NCBI RefSeq assembly: GCF_017873395.1
Contig: NZ_JAGGKC010000010.1
Location: 1-64,000 of the forward strand
Direction of reading: 5' to 3'
Origin: Youngiibacter multivorans
Lineage (GTDB): Bacteria; Bacillota; Clostridia; Clostridiales; Clostridiaceae
Length of the DNA stretch: 64,000 nt
Made by a program: the position numbers and the translations under genes. Below are positions 33,498 to 41,974 of the stretch, piece by piece (position 1 is the stretch's first letter; every line of letters starts with the position of its first letter). A model generated the notes under the pieces. The model was not told the DNA's origin and made no database searches. It saw nothing but the letters and a program-made list of their open reading frames with translations.

Positions 33498-34764
33498 GTG
33501 CAATCTCCTTTCTATTCGCGAACATCCGCTCTGCCAGTGTAATCAGCAATTTCTCATCACCGAATCCGCCTGACTTGCTAAGTATCTGTATCGTCCTTCC
33601 CTCGAACTCAATCGTGAAGAGGACTGTTCCTGAAACAACATCTTCAATAGGTGTGATTTCCTTTATATCTGTCTGGTTGATGAATCCCATTAGAGTATCA
33701 CCACCGGTTATCATGATTGCGCTTTCAAGGCCTTCCTGGAGAAGCCTTTTAATGATTCTTCCCATATTTGTTGAAATTTTCATCCTCACATCATTTATGG
33801 TAAGTTTGTTTTCGTCAATAAAGTCCTGGTCAGCTAAGCCGTCTGTCGGATCCTGACTGTCAAGAATGCATTTGTCATTATGACTGAAGATATCCATCCA
33901 TCCCTTAACAGCTTTGGTGCTGCCATCCGTTTCCAGGTAGCTATCCATCATTCTCTGCTCAGTTGTCAGATGCACCCTTTTGAAACCATTCTTCTCCGCA
34001 TGCTCAAGTTGTGTAAGAGTTATCGGATTGACACTTCCGCACACCACCAGGAGACTCCTGCAAATTATCGGATTCTTGTCTCTTCCTTTACTGAAGCTGA
34101 GCTTCTTGGAGAGTACTGCTGCAAGTCCCGCGCATCCGGCAATCAGGAGCGGCTGATTTTCAACATACAGCCCTTCTACGATCTCTGTCAGCCTTCCTTC
34201 GGTCCCCGCATCATATATCTTGATAGTAGGATTTTTGACATCTGCCACATCTTCTGTTTCAAAAACATTGATGAGATTAATCTTGCTCTGTTCCCGGATG
34301 ATATCAGATACCACCGAATTTTTCACAGGTTCAAACGGATCCTTCCCGAATACACTTTCATGCACTGGTACTCCATCTATAAAGTGGACTCCATTCTTAG
34401 TCGTTCTTCTCATTTGCGGAAAAGCAGGGATAAAATGAAGAACTGTCTTTTTCGAAGCATCCACTACTGCAGTCAATTCACTTCCGATGTTTCCTCTTAA
34501 GGCAGAGTCTGTCTTTTTGAAGATATTCGGTATCCCTAAAATCACAGCCTGTTCTACAATTCTATAAACAACCAGGTATGCTTCTTCAGATGAAAGATGT
34601 CTGCTCTCGGCATTTATGACCAGTACCTCAACATCTTCATTGATTTGACTGAGCTGATAGTTAGAATCCACAACAACCTTTGTATTAGCACCCTCGGAAG
34701 CGAATTGAACGGCTGTATCAAGGGCTCCTGTGAAATCATCTGCAATTACTATTAATTTCACCAT
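33487..34764 (-). CDS. DUF1537 four-carbon acid sugar kinase family protein
   Basis: ATP-dependent acid-sugar kinase, 425 residues. The family (OtnK/DtnK/LtnK) phosphorylates threonate, erythronate or 3-oxo-tetronates, giving substrates for PdxA2 or class II aldolases. Seen: N-terminal IADDFTGALDTAVQFASEG, the RGNIGSELTAV region, and the C-terminal ATP-binding domain motif ITGGDTLMGFI plus KSGGFGDEKLL. It is the first gene of an eight-gene operon. A TTGTAA/TAAAAT promoter lies upstream on the minus strand, and a divergent PrpR-like regulator is 219 bases away. Together with PdxA2 it implies an entry to dihydroxyacetone phosphate. Confidence 0.88.
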   Translation of the reverse strand: MVKLIVIADDFTGALDTAVQFASEGANTKVVVDSNYQLSQINEDVEVLVINAESRHLSSEEAYLVVYRIVEQAVILGIPNIFKKTDSALRGNIGSELTAVVDASKKTVLHFIPAFPQMRRTTKNGVHFIDGVPVHESVFGKDPFEPVKNSVVSDIIREQSKINLINVFETEDVADVKNPTIKIYDAGTEGRLTEIVEGLYVENQPLLIAGCAGLAAVLSKKLSFSKGRDKNPIICRSLLVVCGSVNPITLTQLEHAEKNGFKRVHLTTEQRMMDSYLETDGSTKAVKGWMDIFSHNDKCILDSQDPTDGLADQDFIDENKLTINDVRMKISTNMGRIIKRLLQEGLESAIMITGGDTLMGFINQTDIKEITPIEDVVSGTVLFTIEFEGRTIQILSKSGGFGDEKLLITLAERMFANRKEIAHAR

Positions 34765-34828
34765 TGTTTACCTCCATTCAGTTCGTTTCAATTTGCAACT
34801 TCATTTGCAACCTCTTACTTATGTTTCA

Positions 34829-34857
34829 ATTTTACTTGATGAATTTATCGTTTACAA
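34829..34857 (-). promoter_or_regulatory. Sigma-A promoter of the acid-sugar operon
   Basis: On the minus strand TTGTAA and TAAAAT are separated by 17 bases, about 65 bases upstream of the kinase start. A nine-base inverted pair (TTACTTATG at 34815-34823, CATAAGTAA at 34942-34950) flanks the divergent promoters and may be regulator sites. No -24/-12 element is present, which fits the regulator's missing sigma-54 loop. Confidence 0.55.
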
Positions 34858-34983
34858 CTGTATTATCATTCATTTTACGTTTAATTTTGAAACAGTTTAC
34901 AAAATTATGGATTCTATTTTTAGTTTGTGCTATCATTGTTTCATAAGTAAACGAAATCGGGAATCGATTTAAGGAGCATAATC

Positions 34984-36786
34984 ATGAGTCAAAATAAAGT
35001 TAAAATATTAGGCATAGCACCCTATGAAGGCATGAAGTCAACAATGACAAGAATCGCTTCCCAAAGAGATGATATTGACCTTAATGTCTTTGTTGGCGAC
35101 CTTAATGAAGGAGTGGAAATCGCCAAGCGGAATATCGGAAGCAACTGCGATGTCATCATCTCCAGAGGCGGTACCGCCCAGATGATCAGCAAAATCACAG
35201 AAATCCCTTTGATCGAGATCAGCATATCAGTATATGATATCCTGAGGACTATCAAGCTGGCTGAAAACTATTCCGAAAAATACGCTATCGTTGGATATCC
35301 TGCAATCATAACAAGCGCTCAGCTCCTTTGTGATGTTTTGCAGTCGAACATCGACCACTTTACTATCCACAGCAAGGAAGAAGCCAACGAAACCCTGAAG
35401 ATGCTGAAGGCACAGGGATATAAGATGGTGCTTAGCGACATGATAACAACGACCCTTGCCAAGAGGATGGGGATGAATGCCATCCTTATAACATCCGGTG
35501 AGGAAAGCATCAAAAGTGCAATAGACCAGGCCGTGAAGCTGTACAAAAGCTACATACATGTCAAAGAGGACAATAAGTTCCTTGAAGAAATCATCAGGGG
35601 AAATGGCGACAACGTCATCGTATTCGATAACAACAGCAATATAATCTTTGATTCCATTACGTCTGATGATATTGAAACCATTACGGACCTACTGAGAAGC
35701 GAGATCCCTAATACACTGAAACTCGGAAACCATAAACTGTACAAGACCATAAACGAAAACCTGTTCACAATCCAAGGTAGAAAAATCCTTAATCAGGACA
35801 GGGAATATGCAGTCTACTACTTCAGATATGACAAGGCACCTTCAACCGGACAGCTTAACGGAATCAACTATTATAACAAGGCTCAGGTTGAAGATTCATT
35901 CTTCAACAGTTTTTTCAGCATCATCAACACGACCAGCAAGAACCATTATGATATCGAGCAGCTAAGTCTCAATAAATCCCCGATAATGCTCACAGGTGAG
36001 GTAGGTACCGGAAAATCACAAATGGCCAACCTGCTTTATACTTATCATCCTTATTCCAATAATCCGATGGTAAATATTGATTGTGGCCTCCTTAATGAAA
36101 AGGGTTTGAAATTCCTGACCACGAATACAAATTCGCCGCTGCTGGACAAATCAAATGTGATATTCATCAGTGACCTGCACAAGTTATCAGAAAAGAGCGC
36201 TTTGGATCTTCTGTCGCTGATACGGGACCTTGTTCTCCATAAGCGCAACAAGCTGATAATCTCATGCGTCAATACATCGGATGAGTCAAAGCTCGCCGTA
36301 CGCCTGGAGTACATGAACAAGCTCCAATGCTCGAATATCCATATGGACCCTCTAAGGGAAAAGATTGAAGAGATACCTGACGCCTCCAGCCTTTATCTTG
36401 GGAATCTAAACCTGAACACCACTAACCAGGTGCTCGGATTTGATTCAGATGCGATAGCGCTGCTCCAGGAATACGACTGGCCGTACAACTACACACAGTT
36501 CAAGCGCGTACTTAATGAACTGTCACTGATTACCACTACTCCATATATAACAAAGGATAATGTCAAATCCATACTTCAAAAGGAAACAGCGGTTCTTGCT
36601 AACAGCTCCAGCGCACAGATTGATTCTGAGGATACCATCCACCTGAAGCTGGATGCCTCCATGACTTTGGACGATATCAGCAAAGAGGTCATAAAAAGGT
36701 GTCTTAAGCTTAACAACGATAATCTCACAACCACAGCCAAACAGCTTGGAATCAGCCGAACCACACTCTGGAGACATCTAAAGTAA
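34984..36786 (+). CDS. PrpR_N-type regulator with degenerate AAA+ domain (no sigma-54 loop)
   Basis: Regulator of 600 residues with a PrpR_N sensor domain (about 1-190), a middle PAS-like segment (about 200-290), an AAA+-derived domain (about 310-540) and a C-terminal Fis-like helix-turn-helix (TAKQLGISRTTLWRHLK). The Walker A survives as GEVGTGKS (about residue 338-345), but the segment that should carry GAFTGA is deleted and the Walker B is FISDL in place of the usual FLDEI. It should therefore not contact sigma-54. It likely acts as a ligand-controlled repressor or sigma-70 activator of the divergent acid-sugar operon. RBS AAGGAG precedes the ATG. Confidence 0.85.
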   Translation: MSQNKVKILGIAPYEGMKSTMTRIASQRDDIDLNVFVGDLNEGVEIAKRNIGSNCDVIISRGGTAQMISKITEIPLIEISISVYDILRTIKLAENYSEKYAIVGYPAIITSAQLLCDVLQSNIDHFTIHSKEEANETLKMLKAQGYKMVLSDMITTTLAKRMGMNAILITSGEESIKSAIDQAVKLYKSYIHVKEDNKFLEEIIRGNGDNVIVFDNNSNIIFDSITSDDIETITDLLRSEIPNTLKLGNHKLYKTINENLFTIQGRKILNQDREYAVYYFRYDKAPSTGQLNGINYYNKAQVEDSFFNSFFSIINTTSKNHYDIEQLSLNKSPIMLTGEVGTGKSQMANLLYTYHPYSNNPMVNIDCGLLNEKGLKFLTTNTNSPLLDKSNVIFISDLHKLSEKSALDLLSLIRDLVLHKRNKLIISCVNTSDESKLAVRLEYMNKLQCSNIHMDPLREKIEEIPDASSLYLGNLNLNTTNQVLGFDSDAIALLQEYDWPYNYTQFKRVLNELSLITTTPYITKDNVKSILQKETAVLANSSSAQIDSEDTIHLKLDASMTLDDISKEVIKRCLKLNNDNLTTTAKQLGISRTTLWRHLK

Positions 36787-36808
36787 ATACATATTAATCG
36801 TGATGTTT

Positions 36809-36839
36809 AAAGTGACCTCTGTCTGACAGGGGTCACTTT
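36809..36839 (+). terminator. Terminator of the degenerate PrpR-like regulator
   Basis: AAAGTGACC pairs with GGTCACTTT, followed by CATTT. It lies 22 bases after the stop codon. Confidence 0.7.
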
Positions 36840-36919
36840 CATTTGGATGCTTACAAAGTCCCCTATGTTCTCAATTCAGTTCATGGCACATAACAGTCAC
36901 ATTCCAATGACAATAAAAT

Positions 36920-36961
36920 GCTCCTCTGAAGAGATGTTTCTTACACACACTTCAGAGGAGC
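36920..36961 (-). terminator. Terminator of the 2-hydroxyacid dehydrogenase gene
   Basis: GCTCCTCTGAAG pairs with CTTCAGAGGAGC (12-base stem), with ATTTTATT following on the minus strand. Confidence 0.7.
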
Positions 36962-36998
36962 CAATTGTTGTATTATAATATTCTTCTTAAGAAACGGC

Positions 36999-37973
36999 TT
37001 ATGAATTCCACCTTGGATGGTCGTATACTTCAGGATTGGCAACATAAGGCCATTTCTGACCGCTAAGGACAGCAAGCGTCCCTTCTGCAGCTATCTTTAC
37101 TATTTCCGCTGTAGTTTCCTTGGTCAACGGAGCCATATGAGGCGTTACAATGATATTGTCCAGACTTAGGAGAGGATGCTCCTTCTGAATGGGTTCCACC
37201 TGCATGACATCTATCGCTGCTCCTGCAATTTTCTTCTCAAAAAGAGCATCATGAAGGTCCTTTTCATTAACCAGTTCGCCACGCGCACAGTTCAGAAGGA
37301 ATGCACTCTTTTTCATGAGGTCTAACTGAGGTTTAGAGATTATATCCTTTGTCTCAGGACGGTATGGTATGTTCAAGGACAGATAATCTGCTGCTGCTAT
37401 TGCTTCACTCAGTTTGTCAGTGAATCTGTACCCCTGTTTTTCTACCATTTCCTTCTTCTTAAGTGAATCACAGATAAGCACGTCCATGCCGATACCCTTG
37501 CACAAGCTGGCCAGTTCTTTCCCGATATTTCCGAATCCGACTATAGAGACTGTCTTAGCCTTGACATCGACTGCCTGGTATTTGTTCCTAATGTTGAAAT
37601 TTCCCTTTAGTGTCTCATTGTGGCTTTCTATCAGATTCTTGGATAGCGCGAATATCATAGCTAAAGTATGTTCAGCTACCGCTCTGGCATGCTGAGTAGG
37701 ACAGAATACCACAGGTATCCCATTTTCAGTTGCAGCTTTCAGGTCAACATTGTCGCAACCTACGCCTGTACGGGTAATCACCCTGAGCCCAGGACATGCT
37801 TCTATTGCCTTCCTGTCGATTTTTCCGATTCTAAGTATGAACCCATCCGCTTTCTTCAGCTCTTCCAGGATTTCATCGCTTTTCCCGTTGTTCGTGATGA
37901 CCATATCTACCTTGCCTTCTAAGACATCCATTCCATCCTTATACAGTGCATGTGACAAAACTACAGTATCCAT
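36999..37973 (-). CDS. D-isomer-specific 2-hydroxyacid dehydrogenase
   Basis: NAD-dependent dehydrogenase, 324 residues, of the D-3-phosphoglycerate dehydrogenase/hydroxypyruvate reductase family. The Rossmann motif is GFGNIGKEL; catalytic residues are visible as Arg in NCARGELVN, Glu in the MQVEPIQ segment, and His in TPHMAPLT. There is no ACT or C-terminal regulatory domain, so it is a short-form enzyme acting on a small 2-ketoacid. The frame is open to TTG 38003, but ATG 37973 is directly preceded by GAGGCGGAG. It is convergent with the PrpR-like regulator gene, so it may be part of the same acid-sugar metabolism, though on a separate transcript. Confidence 0.85.
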   Translation of the reverse strand: MDTVVLSHALYKDGMDVLEGKVDMVITNNGKSDEILEELKKADGFILRIGKIDRKAIEACPGLRVITRTGVGCDNVDLKAATENGIPVVFCPTQHARAVAEHTLAMIFALSKNLIESHNETLKGNFNIRNKYQAVDVKAKTVSIVGFGNIGKELASLCKGIGMDVLICDSLKKKEMVEKQGYRFTDKLSEAIAAADYLSLNIPYRPETKDIISKPQLDLMKKSAFLLNCARGELVNEKDLHDALFEKKIAGAAIDVMQVEPIQKEHPLLSLDNIIVTPHMAPLTKETTAEIVKIAAEGTLAVLSGQKWPYVANPEVYDHPRWNS

Positions 37974-38040
37974 TCTCCGCCTCACTTCATTTATTTCTGC
38001 CAAAAGTCAACATTAAGCATGGACTCGTTCGAGCCCGGAA

Positions 38041-39063
38041 TCAATCCTCATCAATCTCATCCAACCCTGTGATAGACTCAAAGATTGCATCGATTGCAGG
38101 AAGTGATTCAGATACTGATGTCTTTATTCCAAGCTCTCTGCATATTTCCTGTATCGCAATTTCAATGATATCATCCCTTACAATGATTTCACGGGGTCTT
38201 CCAATCTCATTAATGTATCCGATCAGGATATTGAGAATCGTCGAAATTTCATCATCCTCAGGTTCCAAAGGGGAAGTAATGTAAGGTTCTGAAGGCTTAT
38301 CCACTTCACAAGCCATTGCGAATCGGGCAAGCCTGCGCTTTCTAATTGCAGCATTATCTATGCTTACTATATGATGCATTACATCTATTTCCACTACCTT
38401 CTGAAGCTTCTTGATCCTCTTTAGCTGGCTCATCATGATTTCATCTGTCAAACTGAAGCTTTCGATATGCTTCGGTTCATCGTTAAGAGGTGCCACCAGC
38501 GTCTCCCAGGATTTGGTCTTCTTATTGAATCTTCTCAGTATCGTCTCTTCACCATCGATGTCAAGTTCAAGATTTCCAGCACGCATGTCAGCTATAGCCT
38601 GAGCCAGCTGCTCTAGCACTTCCGCAAGCCTGGTGGCTTCCACTGCATTAAGCCGCGTTCCAGCATATCCTTTTTCATAAGACCTAAAAAGTGGCCATGC
38701 CTTTCTGCCCCGATATTTAAGTCCAAGCAGATCTATCATCCTCCTGTCTTCCGGAATGAGAATCTCCCTGTCGGAATATACGACACTTAAGCAATTGACG
38801 TACCTCGAGTTCTGATGCCATGGAATTTCATCATGCTCCATCTCATATATAGCATCGAACAGAGCATCAGAAGACTCAAAGACATTTATAATATAAGCCC
38901 TCTCAAGCTCCCCTAAAACTCTGCAATAAACCGCCTCTTTCCTGCCTTTCAGCTCAATGGTCACAAAGTCATAATCATCAATAAGATCCCAGGGCTTCTG
39001 AACCTTCAGCAGGTTCGCTGCTTCATAAAGTCTTTTCCAGGTACTCAAATCCTTTTCATTCAT
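38041..39063 (-). CDS. Uncharacterised protein, probably DUF7309/DUF6930 type
   Basis: A 340-residue soluble protein. The N-terminal part (LYEAANLLKVQKPWDLIDDYDFVTIE...) resembles the DUF7309 domain and the later part (about 200-300) a DUF6930-like domain of unknown function found in Clostridia; this is from memory and tentative. No membrane segment, signal peptide or catalytic signature is evident. The C-terminal 60 residues are acidic. GGAGG is well placed before the ATG. It stands between the dehydrogenase gene and a gene remnant, all on the minus strand. I do not assign a function. Confidence 0.7.
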   Translation of the reverse strand: MNEKDLSTWKRLYEAANLLKVQKPWDLIDDYDFVTIELKGRKEAVYCRVLGELERAYIINVFESSDALFDAIYEMEHDEIPWHQNSRYVNCLSVVYSDREILIPEDRRMIDLLGLKYRGRKAWPLFRSYEKGYAGTRLNAVEATRLAEVLEQLAQAIADMRAGNLELDIDGEETILRRFNKKTKSWETLVAPLNDEPKHIESFSLTDEIMMSQLKRIKKLQKVVEIDVMHHIVSIDNAAIRKRRLARFAMACEVDKPSEPYITSPLEPEDDEISTILNILIGYINEIGRPREIIVRDDIIEIAIQEICRELGIKTSVSESLPAIDAIFESITGLDEIDED

Positions 39064-39123
39064 AACAATACCTCCAACAAATGCTAATTACATTGTGCCA
39101 CATCCTTAGACTTTTCAACACAC

Positions 39124-39158
39124 AAAAATGCGGCAAAGCTCAGCCTTGCCGCATTTTT
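39124..39158 (-). terminator. Terminator behind the gene remnant
   Basis: A 13-base perfect stem (AAAAATGCGGCAA with TTGCCGCATTTTT); on the minus strand it ends in T residues and directly follows the remnant's stop codon. Confidence 0.85.
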
Positions 39159-39274
39159 TATAGACCTAGCAGGTCACACAGGGACAGGATATATATCATA
39201 CCAGCATTCTGGACATCCTCGATATCCACATTCTCATTGTAAGAGTGGATGCCTTCAGCATTGAAAAATCCGAA
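39158..39274 (-). pseudogene. C-terminal remnant of a peptidase-like gene (M20 type)
   Basis: A 38-codon open segment after an in-frame stop encodes a tail containing GIHSYNENVDIEDV, which resembles the conserved C-terminal G-x-H-S-x-N-E-x-x-x-I motif of M20-family metallopeptidases. It keeps its own stop and terminator, but upstream sequence no longer codes for the rest. It is probably the end of a deleted gene. Family assignment is tentative. Confidence 0.5.
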
Positions 39275-39356
39275 TTATTTTGCGGTCTATCTGATGAACT
39301 TACACTTCAGATGAAAAGCCAAAAATACTTCTCATCTCTAACACTTGATATTAACC

Positions 39357-39419
39357 CATATTGTGGTATTAATTTCATAAAATTTAATTTTACCCTTGCT
39401 ATATTTCATATCGTGGTAT
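39357..39419 (+). promoter_or_regulatory. Direct repeat pair and promoter upstream of the B12-binding gene
   Basis: CATATTGTGGTAT (39357-39369) and CATATCGTGGTAT (39407-39419) match at 12 of 13 bases and are 50 bases apart, close to five helical turns. A TATAAT -10 box follows at 39424-39429, so the second copy lies in the promoter spacer. They look like operators. Confidence 0.5.
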
Positions 39420-39473
39420 ATCATATAATCAAGAATAGTTGTTAAGAAATAATAGTTATTAGGAGTGTATGAG

Positions 39474-40136
39474 ATGAACAGTATGGCTGAAGAGTTCATA
39501 TCCATAATTGAAACGGAAGACAGAGCAAAAGCACTGGAATATATTGTTGGGAAACTGGAGTCAGGCGAAGCAGGGATAGTTGAGGTTTATGAGGAAGTCC
39601 TGGCGAAATCACTTAATGAGATGAAGCTGACAGGAGACGAAAGGACGGATATCTGGAAGGAGCATGTACGGAGCTCAATCATTAAAACAATCGTTGAGAA
39701 CTGCTATCCATATGTAATAAAGGAAAGGGAAAAGAGGAATTCTCACCCTGAACTCAAAAAGGTTGCGGTGGTATGCCCGGTAGATGAGTACCATGAAATC
39801 GGAGCCAGGATGATAGCTGACTACTTTACTATAAACGGGTATGATACTACTTTCGTGGGAAGCAACACTCCAAAGGAAGTCTTTGTGGCTGGAATACATG
39901 TTGACAAGCCAAATTACATAGCTATAAGCATAACCAACCCCTATAACCTGGTTTCTGCAAGGAATACCATAGAGCTAATAAGAAAGGCTGATCATTCAGT
40001 TAAGATACTTGCAGGCGGAAGCGCACTTTCCAAGCTGCATGATAAGGCATCAAGCCTTGGAGCAGACAGCTATCTCACAAGCTTTGAGGATATCGAGAAA
40101 TTAGGAGGAGGCAGGGAATATGAAACTACCATTTAG
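39474..40136 (+). CDS. Stand-alone B12-binding domain protein (CarH-like sensor module)
   Basis: A 220-residue protein made of a helical-bundle domain (1-90) and a Rossmann-like cobalamin-binding domain (94-215). The bundle keeps a W61-K-E63-H64 segment like the cap of CarH/LitR photoreceptors. The Rossmann part has E105-x-H107-x-x-G110, a variant of the D-x-H-x-x-G cobalt-ligand motif, then SITNP and the GG pair at 181-182. It has no MerR DNA-binding domain and no enzyme domain. The ATG at 39474 is eight bases from AGGAG. The stop overlaps the ABC permease start by 17 bases, so the proteins are probably made together. A B12 (possibly light) sensor for that exporter is the inference. Confidence 0.82.
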   Translation: MNSMAEEFISIIETEDRAKALEYIVGKLESGEAGIVEVYEEVLAKSLNEMKLTGDERTDIWKEHVRSSIIKTIVENCYPYVIKEREKRNSHPELKKVAVVCPVDEYHEIGARMIADYFTINGYDTTFVGSNTPKEVFVAGIHVDKPNYIAISITNPYNLVSARNTIELIRKADHSVKILAGGSALSKLHDKASSLGADSYLTSFEDIEKLGGGREYETTI

Positions 40137-41277
40137 GATAGCAGTAAGGTTCCTTGGCTCCAGCCGAGGGCAGACAATATTGATAGCGATAGGTATCGCC
40201 ATTGGAGTATCGGTTCAGATATTCATAGGCTCGCTTATCCAGGGGCTTCAGAAAAGCCTTGTTGATAAGACCATTGGAAGCCAGCCGCACATTACCCTGA
40301 CATCGAAGAATGATGATGGTCTGATCAAGGATTATTCCATTCTTTCAGACAAGATAATGTCAGAGATCAGTAATATTGAAGCAATATCAGCATCTGCAGA
40401 TGGTCCGGCACTTGTAAAGGTTGATGAGGATACATACAGCGTTCTTTTAAGGGGATTTGACATAGAAAAGGCTGACGGAATTTACAATATTTCTGACAGC
40501 CTGGTTGAAGGAGTTCTCCCAGCTAATGACTTCGAGACACTTGCAGGTACTGACCTTATGAATGAAGCTGGATTGAAGATTGGAGACTCACTTGAGCTCA
40601 TAACAAACCTTGGCCAGACCGAGCAGTTCAAGATTACAGGAATCTTTGACCTTGGGGTAGCCAGTCTCAACAAGTCATGGCTGATATCAGGCCTTGATAC
40701 TGCACAGAAGGTCTTCTCCTATGATGAGGGTGTCACTTCAATCGAAATGCAGGTTAATGAAGTCTTTTCGGCTGATGCAATGGCACTTGAAGTAGCTGAA
40801 ATTGCAGGGGACGAAATCCTTGTCGACAATTGGAAGGACCAGAATGCTCAGCTTCTCAGCGGACTTAACGGTCAGAGCGTATCAAGCATAATGATACAGG
40901 TGTTTGTAATGATATCGGTGCTGCTGGGAATAGCAAGCATCCTTGCCATAACTGTAGTTCAGAAATCAAGGCAGATTGGAATACTAAAGGCTATGGGAAT
41001 AAAGGATGGGACTGCAAGCCTCATATTCCTCTTTCAGGGATTGCTTCTTGGCATGGCCGGTGCAGTGCTTGGAGTAGCATTCGGCTTCGGCCTTCTCTTC
41101 TCCTTCTCAAAGTTTGCCCTTAACCCAGACGGAACTCCTGTGGTACCGCTCTTCATCGACTACAGGTTCATTGCCTTTTCGGCAATGGTAGCTGTTCTTG
41201 CATCGATGCTTGCAGCTCTTATACCAGCACGGAAGTCTTCAAAGCTCAATCCTATAGAGGTGATTAGAAATGGCTGA
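40120..41277 (+). CDS. ABC transporter permease (FtsX/MacB family)
   Basis: Membrane subunit of 385 residues. It has an N-terminal helix (about 18-40, TILIAIGIAIGVSVQIFIGS), a large extracytoplasmic MacB-type periplasmic core domain (about 45-245) and three C-terminal helices (about 265-380), the FtsX-like arrangement of MacB and LolCE. Such systems are mechanotransducers or exporters rather than importers. It overlaps the B12-binding gene (17 bases) upstream and the ATPase gene (8 bases) downstream. The substrate is not readable. Confidence 0.87.
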   Translation: MKLPFRIAVRFLGSSRGQTILIAIGIAIGVSVQIFIGSLIQGLQKSLVDKTIGSQPHITLTSKNDDGLIKDYSILSDKIMSEISNIEAISASADGPALVKVDEDTYSVLLRGFDIEKADGIYNISDSLVEGVLPANDFETLAGTDLMNEAGLKIGDSLELITNLGQTEQFKITGIFDLGVASLNKSWLISGLDTAQKVFSYDEGVTSIEMQVNEVFSADAMALEVAEIAGDEILVDNWKDQNAQLLSGLNGQSVSSIMIQVFVMISVLLGIASILAITVVQKSRQIGILKAMGIKDGTASLIFLFQGLLLGMAGAVLGVAFGFGLLFSFSKFALNPDGTPVVPLFIDYRFIAFSAMVAVLASMLAALIPARKSSKLNPIEVIRNG

Positions 41278-41947
41278 CATCATAAAGCTTAAGAACATAA
41301 ACAAGATATACGGAAACCAAGTTAAGACCCAGGTTCTCCATGACCTGAGCCTAGACATAAAGGAAGGCAGCTTCACATCCATAATAGGTCAGTCGGGAAG
41401 CGGAAAAAGCACCCTTCTTAATATTGTAGGCACACTGGATAAGCCAACCAGCGGCGAGGTCATAATAGACGGAAAAAGAACTGACGGCATGGTAAAGAAC
41501 GAGCTTGCTGCACTAAGGAACAAAACCATTGGCTTCATATTCCAGTTCCACTATCTGCTGCCTGAATTCACAGCCCTTGAGAACGTGCTTCTTCCAAACA
41601 ACATAATGGCAAAAAGCAACAAGGAAACAAAAGCCCGTGCTGAAGAGCTCATGCAGCTGGTAGGCCTTGAAAAGGTCAGGAACAACCTCTCCTCCAACAT
41701 GTCAGGCGGACAGCAGCAAAGGACAGCAATCGCAAGAGCACTAATGAACAATCCGAGGATAATACTTGCAGATGAGCCTACAGGAAACCTTGACTCTGAT
41801 TCAACTGAGAACATATACAACCTGATGAGGGATATAAACAAAAAGTTCGGGACAACCTTCGTGATCATAACCCATGACAGAAGGATTGCAGAAAAGGCAG
41901 ACAGGATAATTGAGATCAAGGATGGCAGGATAGCACTGGACATCTGA
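41270..41947 (+). CDS. ABC transporter ATP-binding protein (LolD/MacB type)
   Basis: ATPase subunit, 225 residues. Motifs: Walker A GQSGSGKS, Q-loop FIFQFHYLLPEFTALEN, signature SGGQQQR, Walker B IILADEPTGNLD, and switch histidine in ITHD. The length and sequence type match the MacB/LolD subfamily that pairs with FtsX-like permeases, here the gene directly upstream. Last gene of the operon; a long hairpin follows at 41975-42021. Confidence 0.92.
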   Translation: MADIIKLKNINKIYGNQVKTQVLHDLSLDIKEGSFTSIIGQSGSGKSTLLNIVGTLDKPTSGEVIIDGKRTDGMVKNELAALRNKTIGFIFQFHYLLPEFTALENVLLPNNIMAKSNKETKARAEELMQLVGLEKVRNNLSSNMSGGQQQRTAIARALMNNPRIILADEPTGNLDSDSTENIYNLMRDINKKFGTTFVIITHDRRIAEKADRIIEIKDGRIALDI

Positions 41948-41974
41948 AAACTAAAATCAGATATTTATATTTGG

